Origin: Parcubacteria group bacterium
GTDB taxonomy: Bacteria > Patescibacteriota > Minisyncoccia > Phycocordibacterales > GCA-002724975
Assembly (NCBI GenBank): GCA_002724975.1
Contig: PBQF01000071.1
Coordinates: 1-9,182, forward strand
Direction: 5' to 3'
Length of the DNA stretch: 9,182 nt
Every line of letters starts with the position of its first letter. Position 1 is the first letter of the stretch. A model generated the notes under the pieces. It made no database searches. It was not told the origin of the DNA and saw nothing but the letters and a program-made list of their open reading frames with translations. Positions 7,601 to 9,182 of this stretch are shown here, in pieces. Made by a program: the position numbers and the translations under genes.

Positions 7601-8131
7601 ATGTCGGAAAAAATATATCTATTATCCTTAAAATTATACAAATTATCGAAAAAAAATATTTTAAAGATATGCAAGTTAAAAAATGAAAATTGGCGATATG
7701 GAGTAAATTCTAATTTAAATTGGTTTAAGAAAAATATAAAAAAAAATGATATTCATAATCTATTTTTTTTAAACAAAAGATTAATTGGATACACTCTATT
7801 AAGAAAAAGAATAGCAATTATTAAAAAAAAAAATAATACAAGAAAAATTAATTATCTTTATTTTGATACTTTAATAATAAGTAAAAAATTTAGAAATAAA
7901 AATTATAGCAAAATATTGATGACTTTTAATTCAAAAAGAATAATCAATCAAAAACTACATTCCTTTTTAATTTGTTCAAAAAAAACAATTAATTATTATA
8001 AAAAGTTTCACTGGAAAATATTAAGTAAAAAAAAATTTAAAGTAATGGATCACCAATCTAAAAAATTTGGAATGGTATTTAATAATAAAGTTAAATTAAA
8101 AGAAACTAAATTTCTTTATTTTATAAATTAA
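7601..8131 (+). CDS. Divergent GNAT-family N-acyltransferase
   Basis: This 176-residue protein is extremely AT-rich and lysine-rich. A GNAT outline is visible: a turn-strand LIGYTLLR (61-68), a central strand then loop TLIISKKFRNKNYSKILM (90-107) in the place of the acetyl-CoA-binding R/QxxGxG/A motif A, and the late CSKKTINYYKKFHWK (125-139), like the usual YxKxGW end of motif B. The glycines of motif A are replaced (RNKNYS), so coenzyme binding may be altered. In Pse/Leg pathways PseH or LegH N-acylates the 4-amino sugar with acetyl-CoA. This protein sits where such an enzyme is needed, but it does not look like PseH, so an acyl donor other than acetyl-CoA or late decoration is equally possible. 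The gap from pseF is 27 bases. An 11-A run (7823-7833) lies inside. Confidence 0.68.
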   Translation: MSEKIYLLSLKLYKLSKKNILKICKLKNENWRYGVNSNLNWFKKNIKKNDIHNLFFLNKRLIGYTLLRKRIAIIKKKNNTRKINYLYFDTLIISKKFRNKNYSKILMTFNSKRIINQKLHSFLICSKKTINYYKKFHWKILSKKKFKVMDHQSKKFGMVFNNKVKLKETKFLYFIN

Positions 8132-8134
8132 ATT

Positions 8135-9182
8135 ATGGACATTATTTTTGGCCACATTACCTATTGGACCTTACCAGTAATTAAATTATTGAAATATTTA
8201 AAACTTAATGTTTATTATATTTATATAGACGATAAAAATGAAATCAAAAGGAATGAAATAGCACTTAAATTGAAAAAAATTAATATTTTTCCGCTACCTA
8301 TGGAATTTGAGAAAAAAATTTCACAGGATGCACCCTTTTCATTATGTGAAGAAGATCCCGGTGAAATTGCGTACAAAAAAAATATAAAATTAGCCCCCAA
8401 TTCAATTTTAAAAAAATACTGCAATTTATTTTCAATTAAGAAAGAAAAAACAAAAAAGCTAAGAATTTTATTGCAAGATTTTATTTTTTTTCAACAAATG
8501 AAAATTTCTGGTAAACTTGGAATATGGTCTGCCTTATATCCTGAAAAAAAAATAATATATATAAGTTTTAAATTTAGATGTTTTTACAATACTGATATAG
8601 GGCAAAATATATTTAAAATTATACTTCCTATAGATATTGTAAAATATTTAACAAGAATTATTTCATTAACTATTTTAAAGCCATTTTCAATATTTAAGAA
8701 GAAAAATAAACAATTGCAAAAAAAAGAAGTTATTAATGATAAAGATTTAAATGAATTAACTAAGAGAACAGTAGCATTTATCCCACACAAAGGTTTATTG
8801 TATGGCACAAAATTATATGAAAAGTCACTTTACTATTCAGATAATAAGGATTCGTGTTTTAATAAATATAATATTTTACATTTAGATTACTCTAATTATC
8901 CAAGCCCAGATAAAGATATTTATTGGATCTGTCTTAATAAAATGAAAACAAATAACGTTAAATTTTTTTTTCAGACTTTATTTGCCAGCATAAAAACCTT
9001 CTATTTAGTCAGAGGGTGGCAAACATTCCTTGTTTGGATACTATTTATTCAGCAATATAATAAATATGTTAAATATTGTGAGGCTATAAGTAAATTTAAA
9101 AATTTAAAAATAGTTTTACTTGATTATGATATTTTGTGTCCAAAAACATTAATACTGGCTTTAGAAAAAAATAATATTAAAA
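8135..9182 (+). CDS. Surface-carbohydrate-type protein, possible glycosyltransferase (3' truncated)
   Basis: From ATG 8135, three bases after the GNAT stop, the frame stays open for 349 codons to the window edge; the end is missing. I cannot assign a family firmly. The opening MDIIFGHITYWTLPVIKLLK resembles the first strand and helix of a GT-B-like fold. The middle has AFIPHKG (214-220), LLYGTKLYEKSLYYS (221-235) and ILHLDYSNYP (247-256). The last visible part, LLDYDILCPKTLILALEKNN, resembles capsule or surface-carbohydrate proteins in low-GC marine bacteria as I remember them. By position after CMP-sugar synthesis, it could be the nonulosonic acid transferase or another glycan-assembly enzyme, which is inference. 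Hydrophobic stretches near 160-185 and 285-307 are not clearly membrane helices. Codon use matches the genes before it. Confidence 0.75.
   Translation, partial: MDIIFGHITYWTLPVIKLLKYLKLNVYYIYIDDKNEIKRNEIALKLKKINIFPLPMEFEKKISQDAPFSLCEEDPGEIAYKKNIKLAPNSILKKYCNLFSIKKEKTKKLRILLQDFIFFQQMKISGKLGIWSALYPEKKIIYISFKFRCFYNTDIGQNIFKIILPIDIVKYLTRIISLTILKPFSIFKKKNKQLQKKEVINDKDLNELTKRTVAFIPHKGLLYGTKLYEKSLYYSDNKDSCFNKYNILHLDYSNYPSPDKDIYWICLNKMKTNNVKFFFQTLFASIKTFYLVRGWQTFLVWILFIQQYNKYVKYCEAISKFKNLKIVLLDYDILCPKTLILALEKNNIK

Larger units (their letters stand above)
2079..8131 (+). other. Nonulosonic (pseudaminic/legionaminic-type) acid biosynthesis gene run
   Basis: Seven genes in the same direction, with overlaps of 20, 20 and 7 bases and gaps of 10, 12 and 27 bases, form one probable transcription unit. 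Their order is Gfo/Idh oxidoreductase, DegT aminotransferase, PseG-like hydrolase, PtmA-like SDR, NeuB/PseI-type synthase, PseF-type cytidylyltransferase and GNAT. Amination, nucleotide removal, PEP condensation and CMP activation are consecutive steps of the known Pse/Leg pathways, which makes the grouping convincing. The 4,6-dehydratase (PseB or LegB) is absent from the window. The SDR and Gfo/Idh enzyme are not core members of the textbook PseB-C-H-G-I-F set, so the product may be a variant sugar. The unit may extend into the next, truncated gene. Confidence 0.82.

Noticed and set aside
7601..8131. Naming the GNAT gene pseH
   Set aside because: The length and late GNAT motif fit loosely, but the overall sequence does not resemble PseH and motif A is degenerate.
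8221..8808. Two minus-strand frames of 67 and 74 codons near the window end
   Set aside because: The + strand frame from 8135 stays open for 349 codons across this whole region and has a coherent protein sequence.
1..9182. CRISPR array, tRNA/rRNA genes, insertion sequences, phage genes
   Set aside because: No regularly spaced repeats, no cloverleaf or conserved RNA segments, no transposase or phage motifs, and no room between the tightly packed genes.

Overview
The window is a gene-dense, strongly AT-rich stretch of bacterial DNA. Ten protein-coding genes all read on the + strand. They are packed with overlaps or gaps of at most 39 bases, so there is no gene-free stretch longer than about 40 bases. 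I see no tRNA, rRNA, CRISPR array, insertion sequence or convincing terminator. Arginine is mostly AGA, lysine is very frequent, homopolymer A and T runs are common, and the starts lack a Shine-Dalgarno sequence. Extreme AT content, short spacers and a surface-sugar locus fit a streamlined low-GC marine bacterium, such as a SAR11-type alphaproteobacterium in a hypervariable cell-surface region. That assignment is inference; other low-GC bacteria with nonulosonic acid loci (Campylobacterota, Prochlorococcus) are not excluded.

Layout. Bases 1-450 hold the C-terminal end of an ABC exporter with PglK/MsbA-type nucleotide-binding motifs, probably a lipid-linked glycan flippase. It is joined by an ATGA overlap to a B12-binding-type radical SAM enzyme (447-2039). 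These two genes are visibly less AT-rich than what follows. After a 39-base spacer comes a compact sugar-biosynthesis run: a Gfo/Idh/MocA oxidoreductase (2079-3095), a DegT-type PLP sugar aminotransferase (3106-4281), a PseG-like nucleotide-sugar hydrolase (4262-5287), a PtmA-like short-chain dehydrogenase (5268-6044), a NeuB/PseI-type nonulosonate synthase lacking its usual C-terminal SAF domain (6038-6868), a PseF-type CMP-nonulosonate synthetase (6881-7573) and a degenerate GNAT acyltransferase (7601-8131). The last gene (8135 to the window end) is a long open frame cut by the window edge. I recognise it only as resembling surface-carbohydrate or glycosyltransferase-type proteins.

How the genes fit together. 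Aminotransferase, PseG-like hydrolase, PEP-condensing synthase and PseF-like cytidylyltransferase are successive steps of the pseudaminic/legionaminic acid route: a UDP- or GDP-bound 4-keto sugar is aminated, acylated, released from its nucleotide, condensed with phosphoenolpyruvate and activated with CMP. The GNAT could supply an acyl group. The SDR and the Gfo/Idh enzyme suggest an extra redox step. The final gene could be the transferase and the ABC protein the exporter of the glycan. The committing 4,6-dehydratase (PseB/LegB) and a recognisable PseH are not in the window, so the pathway is incomplete here. The exact sugar cannot be named from sequence alone.
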